From Bacteroidales bacterium (GTDB taxonomy: Bacteria > Bacteroidota > Bacteroidia > Bacteroidales > Muribaculaceae), in the NCBI GenBank assembly GCA_004552725.1, contig SFNM01000001.1, positions 1 to 64,000 of the forward strand: a DNA stretch of 64,000 nucleotides. Direction: 5' to 3'. Positions 44,861 to 52,946 of the stretch are shown one piece after another. Each line of letters opens with the position of its first letter. The stretch's first letter is position 1. A program made the translations under genes and the position numbers. The notes under the pieces are model-generated. The model ran no database searches. It saw only the letters and a program-made list of their open reading frames with translations, and was not told the DNA's origin.

Positions 44861-45158
44861 GCCCGAGAACGCGCGTAAGATGGTAGCCGCGCACGTAGCT
44901 AAATAAATGTTTTTATTATTGTTATTTCGTTTTGTTTGTTTCAGCCGAGCCGCGAGGCTCTAAGAAGATAAGTAAGTATGATGATCCGCCCGACCTTATA
45001 GCGATAAGAACGGGCACAGCCACCGAGAGGTGGCATGCACTGAGAAATTTCATTCATTTGATTTAGATATCGCAAATTCAGCGCCGCGAGGCGCAACACC
45101 AAGGTTAATAATTCGGTGACAGCTACGGCAGCAGCCGGTTCAACTCCGGCCTCGGGCA
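44861..45158 (+). ncRNA. tRNA-like structured RNA with 220-nt insert
   Basis: Sequence-level cloverleaf. The acceptor stem is GCCCGAG/CTCGGGC (44861-44867 with 45151-45157) with a following A. The D-arm is GCGCG/CGCGC (44871-44875 with 44888-44892), loop TAAGATGGTAGC. A one-base linker leads to a 7-bp stem CGTAGCT/AGCTACG (44894-44900 with 45121-45127). A 6-nt linker leads to the T-arm GCCGG-TTCAACT-CCGGC (45134-45150), which abuts the acceptor strand as in tRNA. In place of the anticodon loop are 220 nt with hairpins GAGCC-GCGA-GGCTC (44947-44960), GCCCG/CGGGC (44988-45015), GCCACC-GAGA-GGTGGC (45019-45034) and GCGCC-GCGA-GGCGC (45081-45094). A tmRNA-like RNA or a tRNA with an intron are the main options. 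Confidence 0.7.
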
Positions 45159-45211
45159 CACAATTAACCCATAATATTAACCGGCGACTTTCGCCACTAA
45201 AACCAAAGCAA

Positions 45212-46066
45212 ATGGACAACGTAACAAACCCCACCCAGCTGCCCGCCGTCATCGACGACGCCCGCAAGCAATTCGAGCTGGCCTGCCGCAGTGCCGAAGG
45301 CCTTCAGACCATCAACAACTTCGGCGCCGCCTTTCAGGCCGTAACCGTAGTGAACCTTCTCCGCCAAGCCCTCACCGACCAAGTAATGGACGCGGTATTC
45401 ATGCCGCTGATGAACACCAAAGTGGGCTTCCTCACCGACCACACCGGCAAGCCCCGCGGCTCCAAGCCGGCGCTCCCGCCCTACAGCCGCGCCGTGGTGC
45501 GTGACGCCATCATCGACGCCGTAAGTTACGGCCTGCTCCCCACCGGCAACCAGTTCAACATCATCGCTGAGCGGATGTATCCCACCAAAGAAGGCTACAC
45601 AGCCCTCCTCCGCCGCCTCGGTTGCAAGTACTTCATCGAAGTCAGCTACGACCAAAGCAAGACCGAGGGCTTCGCCGAAATCCCCTGCAAAATTACCTAC
45701 CAATACGGCGGCGAACGCAACTCCTTCAGCATCGTGGCCACGGTGAAAAAAGACAGCTACAGCAGCCCCGACCAACTCCGTGGCAAAGCCGAGCGCCGCG
45801 CCAAAAAAGCCCTGTTCGAATACATCACAGGGTGCGACTTTGGCGACGCTGACGAAGAGAGCAGCAAGCCCGTGGACGTAGTGGCCGAAGAGATAGCCAC
45901 CTCGGCCAACAAAGGCCGCACAATCGGCGCCAAGCCGGCGCAAGCACAAACCGCCCAGCCGCAACAGCCGGCAGCCAAGGCCGCGACCGCCCAGCCGCAA
46001 CAGCCGGCAACACAAGCACAGGCACAGGCACAATCGGCCGAAGAGCTTCCCGAACTCGACTTCTAA
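45212..46066 (+). CDS. RecT single-strand annealing protein
   Basis: A 284-residue recombinase. It has NTKVGFLTD, PYSRAVVRDAIIDAVSYGLLP and GNQFNIIAERMYPTKEGY, the RecT family signature. The C-terminal half is a Gln/Ala-rich tail. A frame starting at 45116 would include the tRNA-like RNA and is rejected. It acts with the upstream ATPase in phage DNA recombination or replication. Confidence 0.9.
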   Translation: MDNVTNPTQLPAVIDDARKQFELACRSAEGLQTINNFGAAFQAVTVVNLLRQALTDQVMDAVFMPLMNTKVGFLTDHTGKPRGSKPALPPYSRAVVRDAIIDAVSYGLLPTGNQFNIIAERMYPTKEGYTALLRRLGCKYFIEVSYDQSKTEGFAEIPCKITYQYGGERNSFSIVATVKKDSYSSPDQLRGKAERRAKKALFEYITGCDFGDADEESSKPVDVVAEEIATSANKGRTIGAKPAQAQTAQPQQPAAKAATAQPQQPATQAQAQAQSAEELPELDF

Positions 46067-46079
46067 CCGGTAACCACGT

Positions 46080-46880
46080 ATGCAATTACTCCCAACATTC
46101 AAAGTAATAGCATCGACCTCAGAGGGAAACGCCTACGTCATGAACGCGGGCGAATCCCTCCTTATAGAGGCCGGTGCTTCGATGGCGCAGATAATGCACG
46201 CCATCGATTACCACGTCCGCAACGTTGAGGGCTGCATCATCACCCATGAGCACGGCGACCACGCCGGGCACATCAACGAAGTTCTTAGTTACGGCATCCC
46301 CGTGTGGGCTACCATAGGCACCATTAACGCTCTCGTAAACCGCATCAACCCGCGCTATATTGAAGCCGGCTTAGTGCACCCCATAGAGAGCCAGCCGGGC
46401 GAGAACGGCGAACGCATTTACAAGCCCTTCAACCTTGGGCGATACCAAATTACGGCATTCCCCACCAAACACGATGCCGCCGAGCCGGTGGGCTTCTATA
46501 TTGAGCACGAGAGCATCGGCGCCACGTTATTCGCCACCGACACCTACTATTTGCCCTGCACATTCGCCAACCTTAGCCACGTGGTTATAGAATGCAACTA
46601 TCTCCCCGCGCTATTAGAACGGAACGCATTAAACGGCGTTAACGGCATGAACAGCGCCCGCGCCGAGCGAGTAAAAGCCAGCCACCTCAGCCTCGACACG
46701 TGCCTCGAAGCCCTTCAGGCCAACGACCTCACCGCCGTGCAAGATATAACACTAATTCACCTCAGCTATACCAACGGCAATGCCGCAACGTTCAAACACG
46801 CCGTGGAGCAGGCCACAGGCATCCCCACCTACATAGCAAAGCCGGGGCTGTGCCTGCCGTTTACACCATCGCCATTCTAA
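46080..46880 (+). CDS. Phage MBL-fold metallo-hydrolase
   Basis: A 266-residue protein: HEHGDHAGHINEVL near residue 59 is the metal motif, with LFATDTYYLP near 155 and a late HLSYTNGN. It is placed between RecT and the replication initiator, as in other phages. Likely a nuclease or phosphodiesterase; substrate unknown. Confidence 0.82.
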   Translation: MQLLPTFKVIASTSEGNAYVMNAGESLLIEAGASMAQIMHAIDYHVRNVEGCIITHEHGDHAGHINEVLSYGIPVWATIGTINALVNRINPRYIEAGLVHPIESQPGENGERIYKPFNLGRYQITAFPTKHDAAEPVGFYIEHESIGATLFATDTYYLPCTFANLSHVVIECNYLPALLERNALNGVNGMNSARAERVKASHLSLDTCLEALQANDLTAVQDITLIHLSYTNGNAATFKHAVEQATGIPTYIAKPGLCLPFTPSPF

Positions 46881-46898
46881 CCCCAAACAAGTCCCGCC

Positions 46899-47960
46899 AT
46901 GGCCAAGAAGAAAGACAATAAAACACTTATAGACCTATTCAACGACTTCTGGGAACGCAACGCAGAAGTCAACATCAGCCAGCCCGCCACGGTGATGTAT
47001 TTTTACCTGCTCAACCGCATAAACCGCAACTTCTGGCAGCCGGTATTTTTGAGCGATTACGAGCTGGCCAAGGCCATCAAGGTGAGCCGCCGCAGAGTGG
47101 CGGATTATCGCACGGAACTCACCTCCGCGGGGCTGATTTTGGCGGAGCAAACAGGCGCCGGCCGAACCTCCGGCACGAACTATAATTTAGCAGGAATCGG
47201 TCAAATAAATAGCGCCCAAAGGAACAGATTAGAGGGCTTAAATAGCGCCGAAAGGAACAGATTAGCCGACCAAGAGCCGGAAGAAATAGCGCCGAAAGGA
47301 ACAATGAATAGCGCCGAAAGGAACAGATTAGCCGAACCGACACATTATAATGATAATATTAAGACATTAAGACATATCGTCGTCGACGACGCGCGCGCAC
47401 GTGAGGAAGAATTTTTTGCACCTTCAGACATCGAAGTTAGCGGCATCGAAATCATCGCCGACGACACGCAAAAAGAAGCCCCGGCAGAACCAAAAAATTC
47501 GGCATTGACTTCAAAAACTTCAGAAATAGAAAACGCCGCAAAAAAGTTTGAAGAAGACCGCCGGCGCGCCGAGCTCCAAGGCCGAGAGATTCTCAAAGCA
47601 TTTTTCGCCGACAACAACACCCCGGTGTTAGAGCAAATTTGCATGAACGCACACATCGTCCCCTCGGAGCTTCAGCGCATCGCCACCGAGATAGTGGCCG
47701 AGTGGGCACAAGCCGGCACAACCCACGACAACCCGCTCGGCCGCTTTGACATCCGCGACGGCATCCGCCACCTACAGCGCACAATCCCCAAGCGAGCAGC
47801 CGGCGAGGCCGAGGCAAGAAGCCGCCAAGGACAAACGCAAACCCGCGACCAGGTGCGCCGCCAATGGATGCAAGACGCAGCCATCGAATTACAGGCAGCC
47901 GCCGAGCGCTTCGCCGCCGGCATAGCCTCCGACACCCCCGAACCCGTTAACCCCTTCTAA
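46899..47960 (+). CDS. Replication initiator with internal iterons
   Basis: A 353-residue protein. The N-terminal winged-helix part has YLLNRINRNFWQPVFLSD and AKAIKVSRRRVADYRTEL. The middle (about residues 104-144) repeats NSAERNRL encoded by iterons in the DNA. A Glu/Arg-rich helix-rich C-terminus follows. This is the layout of lambda O: a DNA-binding front, a linker that carries the origin, and a C-terminus that should meet a helicase loader. It begins 18 nt after the MBL gene. Confidence 0.78.
   Translation: MAKKKDNKTLIDLFNDFWERNAEVNISQPATVMYFYLLNRINRNFWQPVFLSDYELAKAIKVSRRRVADYRTELTSAGLILAEQTGAGRTSGTNYNLAGIGQINSAQRNRLEGLNSAERNRLADQEPEEIAPKGTMNSAERNRLAEPTHYNDNIKTLRHIVVDDARAREEEFFAPSDIEVSGIEIIADDTQKEAPAEPKNSALTSKTSEIENAAKKFEEDRRRAELQGREILKAFFADNNTPVLEQICMNAHIVPSELQRIATEIVAEWAQAGTTHDNPLGRFDIRDGIRHLQRTIPKRAAGEAEARSRQGQTQTRDQVRRQWMQDAAIELQAAAERFAAGIASDTPEPVNPF
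47207..47385 (+). other. Putative prophage replication origin (iterons + AT-rich region)
   Basis: Four copies of AATAGCGCCGAAAGGAACA start at 47208, 47241, 47285 and 47307, so the spacings are 33, 44 and 22 nt, all multiples of 11. Copy 1 has C for G in the middle and copy 3 lacks the last five bases (GATTA). An AT-rich stretch (about 47342-47380) follows at once. The arrangement matches the lambda origin. Confidence 0.75.
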
Positions 47961-47972
47961 ACCCGCAGAATT

Positions 47973-48731
47973 ATGGAATTTTCGCTTACCACCCGCCCGA
48001 CCGCCCAAGTACTAAAACCAACCTCCACCGCCCCGTGGGCTATTGAGATAGTCAACAAATTCGGCGACTTCGCCAAGTTCATGGCCAAATTTTCGGTCGA
48101 CACACAACGCTACTGCGCCACCAACATGGAACGCGCCGTGGCGCTGCAGCTCCCCTCCTTCGGCCGCATCATCGCCACCTACGGCGAGGCCAACATCGCC
48201 GCCATTATAAAGCTCTTCATCAAAGAAGCCATCATTCGGATGGGCGAAGACCGCGACCTCGACCCCTACGACCTCCAATTCATCGCCGAGGGAATTTGCC
48301 AAAACGACCGCATCCGCATCCTGCGATTCACTACCGTATTCGGATTTTTTCACCACCTCAAGTGCGGCGAGTTCGACATCTACGGTCACCTAACACCGCG
48401 CAAGGTGCTCGAAGTAATGCGCAAATGGGCAGAGAACGCCAAGCAGGCGGAAGAACGCCTCGCCGCCAAATACGAAGACATCCACAGAGCCGAGGAACAG
48501 GAACGCCACCGCGCTGAGGCCATACCTTGGAGCGAGTATGCGCGGCGCCACGGCATCGAAGAGCCGGACATCATAACCTACATTCAAAACCGCTGCCGCG
48601 AAGCCAACGAACGGCGCGAGCGCATCAGAGGCATCGGAACGGCACTCGAGGGCACAATTTCAGCATTCGCTGAATTGTTTGCAGCCATACGGAGCGCAAA
48701 AACGCCTTCAGGCTTTCAAAAACCGCCCTAA
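47973..48731 (+). CDS. Unknown prophage protein in helicase-loader position
   Basis: A 252-residue protein, mainly helical (FIKEAIIRMGEDRDLDPYDL, RILRFTTVFGFFHHLKCGEF). I recall a DUF6633-like family in Bacteroidetes phages, from memory. Its place after the initiator suggests a loader, but no ATPase motif is visible. Confidence 0.65.
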   Translation: MEFSLTTRPTAQVLKPTSTAPWAIEIVNKFGDFAKFMAKFSVDTQRYCATNMERAVALQLPSFGRIIATYGEANIAAIIKLFIKEAIIRMGEDRDLDPYDLQFIAEGICQNDRIRILRFTTVFGFFHHLKCGEFDIYGHLTPRKVLEVMRKWAENAKQAEERLAAKYEDIHRAEEQERHRAEAIPWSEYARRHGIEEPDIITYIQNRCREANERRERIRGIGTALEGTISAFAELFAAIRSAKTPSGFQKPP

Positions 48732-48838
48732 TTTCGACGCAAACACAAAAGGCGGGCAATTACCACCTCAAAACAAAATCGCCGTAAAAACAGCCATAAA
48801 CGCAAAATTCATTTTTCACAAAACAGACAACAACGACC

Positions 48839-49159
48839 ATGCAAAACCCAAAACTTCCAACCAATTTTGAACCGATAGCCCGGGCAATTGAACAAGTCAC
48901 GGGCTTCACCTTCGAGCAGCTCTGCCAACGCTCACGAAAATGGCAAGTAGTCGACACACGGGTGATTTTTTGTTACTTCGCCAAACAGACAGGTGTGCGA
49001 AATAGCGATATAGCCTTTTTTATAGGCTTCAACCCTTCAGACGTGAAGCACTACCTCGACCTCTACACCGACCGCATCAAATTTAACAAACAATCCCGCC
49101 AACTCGCCAACGACATCCAGTTAGCAATCAGCAAATTAACCGATATTCAAAATGATTAA
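48839..49159 (+). CDS. DnaA C-terminal-like HTH protein
   Basis: A 106-residue protein. TRVIFCYFAKQTGVRNSDIAFF followed by DVKHYLDLYTDRIK resembles DnaA domain IV. Overlaps the next gene by 8 nt. Confidence 0.7.
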   Translation: MQNPKLPTNFEPIARAIEQVTGFTFEQLCQRSRKWQVVDTRVIFCYFAKQTGVRNSDIAFFIGFNPSDVKHYLDLYTDRIKFNKQSRQLANDIQLAISKLTDIQND

Positions 49160-49451
49160 ATACTACCTCGCCGCGCTCCTGCGAGCAATCGCCGACAGGC
49201 TCAGCCAGGAGCGCAAAAAAACCATAAACGAAACCATCGAAGTAACGATGACTTCGCCACACCCAAACGGGTACCCATCATGGCCGGCCGATAAATACCC
49301 CTCCGCGCTTCAGTACATTTTAGCCGAGCGCATCGGCCTGGCATTATTAGCCGCCGGCAAAATTCGCTTCACTACCTACCCGCCGGCCTCGCGCCTTGAG
49401 CGTGCGAAGCTCGCCGCCTCCGTACTCATTCCAACCAATCAACCAGCATAA
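49152..49451 (+). CDS. Unknown prophage protein
   Basis: A 99-residue protein with a short hydrophobic start (YYLAALLRAIADRL) and no known motif. Confidence 0.55.
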   Translation: MIKYYLAALLRAIADRLSQERKKTINETIEVTMTSPHPNGYPSWPADKYPSALQYILAERIGLALLAAGKIRFTTYPPASRLERAKLAASVLIPTNQPA

Positions 49452-49453
49452 GA

Positions 49454-49915
49454 ATGGCAAAATTGACCTTTGAGCAGATGCTCGAGCAAAGCAAAGCCGC
49501 CGGCACCAGCCGACACAACCCGCAGCGCCACATCGAGGAGAACCTCCAAATCGCCTGCTGCCGCTGGTTCCAGTACCAGTGGGGCAATTTCACAATCAAC
49601 GGCGAAAAAATCGGCGCACTACTACACCACAGCCCCAACGGCGGAAAGCGCAACCTCTTCGAGGCTAAACGCTTCAAAGCCATGGGCACACGAGCCGGCT
49701 TTCCCGACCTTTGGCTCGGCATTCCGGTGGACGGCTGCCCGTACCTTTGTATCGAACTAAAGACCACCGAGAGCGGCTCACGCCAAAGCGAGCATCAGCG
49801 CAATTATGAGCGCTTAGTTAAAGCCGTCGGCGCCAAATACATCGTGGTGCGCACCCTTCAGGAGTTTATCCAAGCCGTTAACGACTACCTCGCACCGCTA
49901 ACTTCAAAAAAATAA
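49454..49915 (+). CDS. VRR-NUC domain nuclease
   Basis: A 153-residue PD-(D/E)XK nuclease. Front helices lead to GEKIGALLHHSPNGGKRN, then TRAGFPDLWLG and CIELKTTES with the D-ExK residues, then SEHQRNYERLV. VRR-NUC proteins cut branched or flap DNA. It probably resolves junctions with the recombination module. Confidence 0.88.
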   Translation: MAKLTFEQMLEQSKAAGTSRHNPQRHIEENLQIACCRWFQYQWGNFTINGEKIGALLHHSPNGGKRNLFEAKRFKAMGTRAGFPDLWLGIPVDGCPYLCIELKTTESGSRQSEHQRNYERLVKAVGAKYIVVRTLQEFIQAVNDYLAPLTSKK

Positions 49916-49920
49916 CAAAA

Positions 49921-49976
49921 ATTCGATAACTTTTCATCAAAATCGTATTAACATAATTCAAATTTCACTATATTTG
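49921..49976 (+). promoter_or_regulatory. Prophage promoter with TTCGATAACT box
   Basis: ATTCGATAACT (49921-49931), then the -7 box TATATTTG at 49969-49976 in CACTATATTTGCACC. It has a weak -33. The same box and -7 with the same spacing recur at 57661. Confidence 0.75.
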
Positions 49977-49995
49977 CACCAAAAATTAATCCGCG

Positions 49996-50295
49996 ATGAA
50001 AATTCAAATCGACAAAGTACTCCACGCCGCAATCAGCACAATAATTGCCATCGTGTTTTCAACTTCGGCATTTTTGCTGTTGGTGCTTAAATTCGGCCTC
50101 GCCGCGCTAATCGCCGCCATTTCCGCATTCGTGGCGGGCTTCGCGCTATCTTTGACCGTGGGCTTAATTAAGGAGTTACGAGACAGCCGCCAGCCCGGCA
50201 ACTGCTTCAGCTGGGGAGATTTAGCCGCCGACGCCCTCGGCTCTTTTGTTGGAGCGGCCACAGTTTTCATCGCGGCTTTTATTTACACGATTTAA
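49996..50295 (+). CDS. Small membrane protein of the late region
   Basis: A 99-residue protein with three or four hydrophobic segments and SWGDLAADALGSFVGAAT. It resembles YfiM-like (DUF2279) membrane proteins. First gene after the TTCGATAACT promoter. A holin-like role is possible but unproven. Confidence 0.7.
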   Translation: MKIQIDKVLHAAISTIIAIVFSTSAFLLLVLKFGLAALIAAISAFVAGFALSLTVGLIKELRDSRQPGNCFSWGDLAADALGSFVGAATVFIAAFIYTI

Positions 50296-50320
50296 GCAAT
50301 TCTGTAGAGTTTTATGGGTA

Positions 50321-50362
50321 AGCCCGGCGGGAACGGCTGCAAACCCTTCCGCCGGGCTTTTT
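50321..50362 (+). terminator. Terminator after the membrane protein gene
   Basis: Stem AGCCCGGCGG/CCGCCGGGCT (50321-50330 with 50349-50358) followed by TTTTTAA. Confidence 0.9.
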
Positions 50363-50374
50363 AATCAATCAACC

Positions 50375-50488
50375 ATGGCAAAGAAGAACGACACCGAACA
50401 GGAATTTAAAATCGACTTCGGCAACGACAAGGACGACAAAACCATCATCAACAACACAGATGTTCCATTCAATGACCCATTTGCATAA
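50375..50488 (+). CDS. Tiny acidic prophage peptide
   Basis: A 37-residue acidic peptide (MAKKNDTEQEFKIDFGNDKD). Not recognised. It ends 1 nt before the ParB-like gene. Confidence 0.4.
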   Translation: MAKKNDTEQEFKIDFGNDKDDKTIINNTDVPFNDPFA

Positions 50489-50489
50489 C

Positions 50490-51107
50490 ATGCAGACAAT
50501 TCAGAGCATAACAATCCCGCTCGATACCATCGACAATAACATCGGGCAAATTCCGGGCATTCCTCCCAACCCGCGTGAAATGTCCATTCAGGAGTTTCAG
50601 AAGCTCAAAGCATCGCTGATGCGCGACCGAGCATTCACCGCCGCTTGCGAGTTAAAAGTGTACCCGTTCGAAGGTCGATGGGTCGCCATCGGCGGGAACA
50701 TGAGGCTCCGGGCAATGCGCGAACTTAAGTGGACGCACGCAATCGCGAAGCCTATCCCGGCAGACACCCCCCTCGAGCAGCTGCAGCGCTGGGTCATTCT
50801 TGATAATGCTCACTTCGGCAAATGGGACTTCGACAAGCTCGCAAATGAGTTTGAGGTCGAAGACATCGCAAGCGCCTGCATTAACATTCCTTACGTTGAC
50901 ACCGACGGCCTCTTAAATGCCAAAGCCGAGCAAGAAGGCACAATCAAAAAATTTATATTCAGCCCGGAACAAGCCGAGGACATCAAGAGAATTTTAAAAA
51001 AAGCGAAGCCTCACATGGCTAAAGACATTGTGGCAAGAACCGGCAATGCCAATTCCAACGGCAACGCCTTATTTACAATTTTAGAGCAATGGCAGCCCCC
51101 CAAATAA
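50490..51107 (+). CDS. ParB-like protein 1
   Basis: A 205-residue protein. IPLDTIDNNIGQIPGIPPNP, then VAIGGNMRLRAMRELK (the ParB-type motif) and ILDNAHFGKWDFDKL. It is a paralogue of the next gene. Likely a DNA-modification or packaging partner. Confidence 0.8.
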   Translation: MQTIQSITIPLDTIDNNIGQIPGIPPNPREMSIQEFQKLKASLMRDRAFTAACELKVYPFEGRWVAIGGNMRLRAMRELKWTHAIAKPIPADTPLEQLQRWVILDNAHFGKWDFDKLANEFEVEDIASACINIPYVDTDGLLNAKAEQEGTIKKFIFSPEQAEDIKRILKKAKPHMAKDIVARTGNANSNGNALFTILEQWQPPK

Positions 51108-51742
51108 TCAGCAGCGTATTAGTAAAGCTCGATGTTATCGACTTCAACACCGGGCAAATTCCCGGCGTACCTTCCAACCCAAGAGACCCGGAAGTGGAGT
51201 ATTTCAAACTAAAAGATTCACTAACCAAAGATGCAGCATTCACCACGATTAACGAGCTGGTGCTGTATCCGTTTAACGGCCGGTATGTCGCAATTAGCGG
51301 CAACATGAGAGCGAGAGCCGCGAAGGAATTAGGATGGAAGGAAATTTCGGCAAAGATTCTTCCGGCGGACACCAAGCCGGAAGCCCTAACTCGATACATA
51401 CTTCTCGGTAACGCGGAATTTGGCAAATGGGACACGGCTCAGTTAGCCGAAAAATGGGCAGCAGTTGACCTTGAGGCTTTAAACGTTGAGTGCAACGACT
51501 CCGTCGAGAGCCTCAACCCCGACGACCTCGGCGAAGAATTTGAGCTCCCGGACGGCGAACAAAACAAAGAACGAACCATTTCGTTCACTCTGACGGCAAG
51601 TCAGGCCGATTATTTAAACCACGTCATCGGCGTAGCAAAGCAGTGCGGGCTTAAACCGCCAACGCGCTACAACAACGCTGATGAGGACGCAAATTTTATT
51701 CACCTTATAGCACTACAATGGGAAGAGCAAAAGAAATCATAG
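51089..51742 (+). CDS. ParB-like protein 2
   Basis: A 217-residue protein with the same core: FNTGQIPGVPSNPRDPE, VAISGNMRARAAKELGW, LLGNAEFGKWDT. Overlaps ParB-like 1 (19 nt) and the next gene (25 nt). Confidence 0.82.
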   Translation: MAAPQIISSVLVKLDVIDFNTGQIPGVPSNPRDPEVEYFKLKDSLTKDAAFTTINELVLYPFNGRYVAISGNMRARAAKELGWKEISAKILPADTKPEALTRYILLGNAEFGKWDTAQLAEKWAAVDLEALNVECNDSVESLNPDDLGEEFELPDGEQNKERTISFTLTASQADYLNHVIGVAKQCGLKPPTRYNNADEDANFIHLIALQWEEQKKS

Positions 51743-52233
51743 TAAAGGTTATCCCGAGCCGTATCGCCAAAGAATTTGTCAAACGCCACCACTACAGCGG
51801 AAAAGTGGTTAATAACTCACAGCTCCATTTTGGAGCGTTCCTTGATGGAGTACTTCACGGCGTTCTCCAATACGGGCCCAGTATGGACAAATCAAAAATT
51901 CAGCCGTTAGTTGAGGGAACAGGGTGGAACGAATTTTTGGAATTAAACCGCATGGCATTCGACGATTACTTACCACGCAACTCGGAGAGCTACTGCATCG
52001 GCAAAACGCTCCGGCTGATTAAGAAGCACGCCCCGCAAATCAAGTGGGTCGTTAGCTTCGCCGATGGGGCGCAGTGCGGTGATGGCACGATTTACCGCGC
52101 TTCAAATTTCATTTTAACAGGTATAAAGCCAAACAAGGCCATTTATCTTTTCCCCTCCGGCGATAGAATCGCCTCGATGACGGTAACAGCCTATTGGGAC
52201 AGCCCTATTATGAGGAAGCAAGCTATTTTTTAG
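51718..52233 (+). CDS. Mom-like DNA modification protein, N-terminal part (frame interrupted)
   Basis: A 171-residue frame. FVKRHHYSGKV, then FADGAQCGDGTIYRASNF and LNRMAFDDYLPRNSES match the Mom-family GNAT-type adenine-modification proteins. The expected C-terminal part is in the -1 frame (52194-52487). The stop TAG at 52231 follows a T6 run (52226-52231), so the gene is either disrupted or uses a -1 slip. Confidence 0.75.
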   Translation: MGRAKEIIVKVIPSRIAKEFVKRHHYSGKVVNNSQLHFGAFLDGVLHGVLQYGPSMDKSKIQPLVEGTGWNEFLELNRMAFDDYLPRNSESYCIGKTLRLIKKHAPQIKWVVSFADGAQCGDGTIYRASNFILTGIKPNKAIYLFPSGDRIASMTVTAYWDSPIMRKQAIF

Positions 52234-52487
52234 GTATAAAGCCCGGTTATCGGCCTATTTCAGAATGGCAAAAGCTCGGGGCTAAAGCAATCCCCGGCTT
52301 CCAGCTTCGCTATATCTATTTCATCGACAAAAAGTGCCGGGCAAAACTGACCGTCCCGGAACTTCCATTTTCAGAGATAGACCGCCTCGGTGCGGGAATG
52401 TACAAAGGCGAGCGCATCGAGCAAGCCGTTCGTCACGCTATCAAAACCGAAAGCCAACGAGATAACACCGACAAATCGACCAAATAA
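52194..52487 (+). CDS. Mom-like protein, C-terminal part in -1 frame
   Basis: From about 52227 the frame reads FLGIKPGYRPISEWQKLG and GFQLRYIYFIDKKC, then LPFSEIDRLGAGMYKGE, the usual C-terminus of the family. The nominal ATG at 52194 gives a frame-shifted start. A slip at TTT (52228-52230) to the -1 frame would join the two parts. Confidence 0.72.
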   Translation: MGQPYYEEASYFLGIKPGYRPISEWQKLGAKAIPGFQLRYIYFIDKKCRAKLTVPELPFSEIDRLGAGMYKGERIEQAVRHAIKTESQRDNTDKSTK

Positions 52488-52494
52488 CACCGAT

Positions 52495-52935
52495 ATGCCC
52501 AACCCGCAAAATTTGCAAGCACCATGGCAGCCGGGGCAAAGCGGCAATCCCAAAGGCAGGCCAAAGAACCGGGTGACCAACACCTGGCTCCCCGCCTGCT
52601 TTGGCAAGAAGCGAACCAAGCAAATGGACGATTTAACGCCGGAGGAAATAAACACCATAGAACGGCGGTTATTAGTGGCTTCAGTGTCGGAATTAACCGT
52701 TATCGCCAAGTGGGAAGACACACCGGCATACGCTAAGACTTTGGCCATGGCGCTGTTATTCGACATCAAACACGGCCGAACGGCCACCATCGACAAGCTC
52801 CGAGAACGGCAATATGGCAAGGCCATCCAAAAAATTGAACTAACCGGCAAGGACGGCGCCGACTTAGTGCCGGCTCGCACGCTCACCAAGCAGGAAATAA
52901 CAGAGCTATTCAAGCAGCTCGACCAAGATTTTTAA
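52495..52935 (+). CDS. Terminase small-subunit-like protein (DUF5681)
   Basis: A 146-residue protein. WQPGQSGNPKGRPKNRV near residues 11-27 is the DUF5681 signature that often precedes phage terminases. A helical body follows. The start 52495 lies 8 nt after the Mom C-part stop. Confidence 0.85.
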   Translation: MPNPQNLQAPWQPGQSGNPKGRPKNRVTNTWLPACFGKKRTKQMDDLTPEEINTIERRLLVASVSELTVIAKWEDTPAYAKTLAMALLFDIKHGRTATIDKLRERQYGKAIQKIELTGKDGADLVPARTLTKQEITELFKQLDQDF

Positions 52936-52946
52936 AGATAGCGCAA

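Noticed and set aside
44861..45158. Group I intron in a tRNA
   Set aside because: I could not find the conserved P7 (GACTA and its partner) or the other core strings. Not excluded, but not supported.
45080..45158. Ordinary short tRNA ending at the T-arm
   Set aside because: No strand complementary to CTCGGGC lies 70-90 nt upstream; the only match is 290 nt upstream.
44941..45267. Minus-strand frame across the structured RNA, with a PEAGVEPA stretch
   Set aside because: AGVEP is the usual false translation of a tRNA T-arm and supports the RNA rather than a protein.
52226..52233. Perfect -1 slippery heptamer in the Mom-like gene
   Set aside because: The sequence GCT ATT TTT TAG lets only the last tRNA re-pair well, so a programmed shift is possible but not of the standard form.
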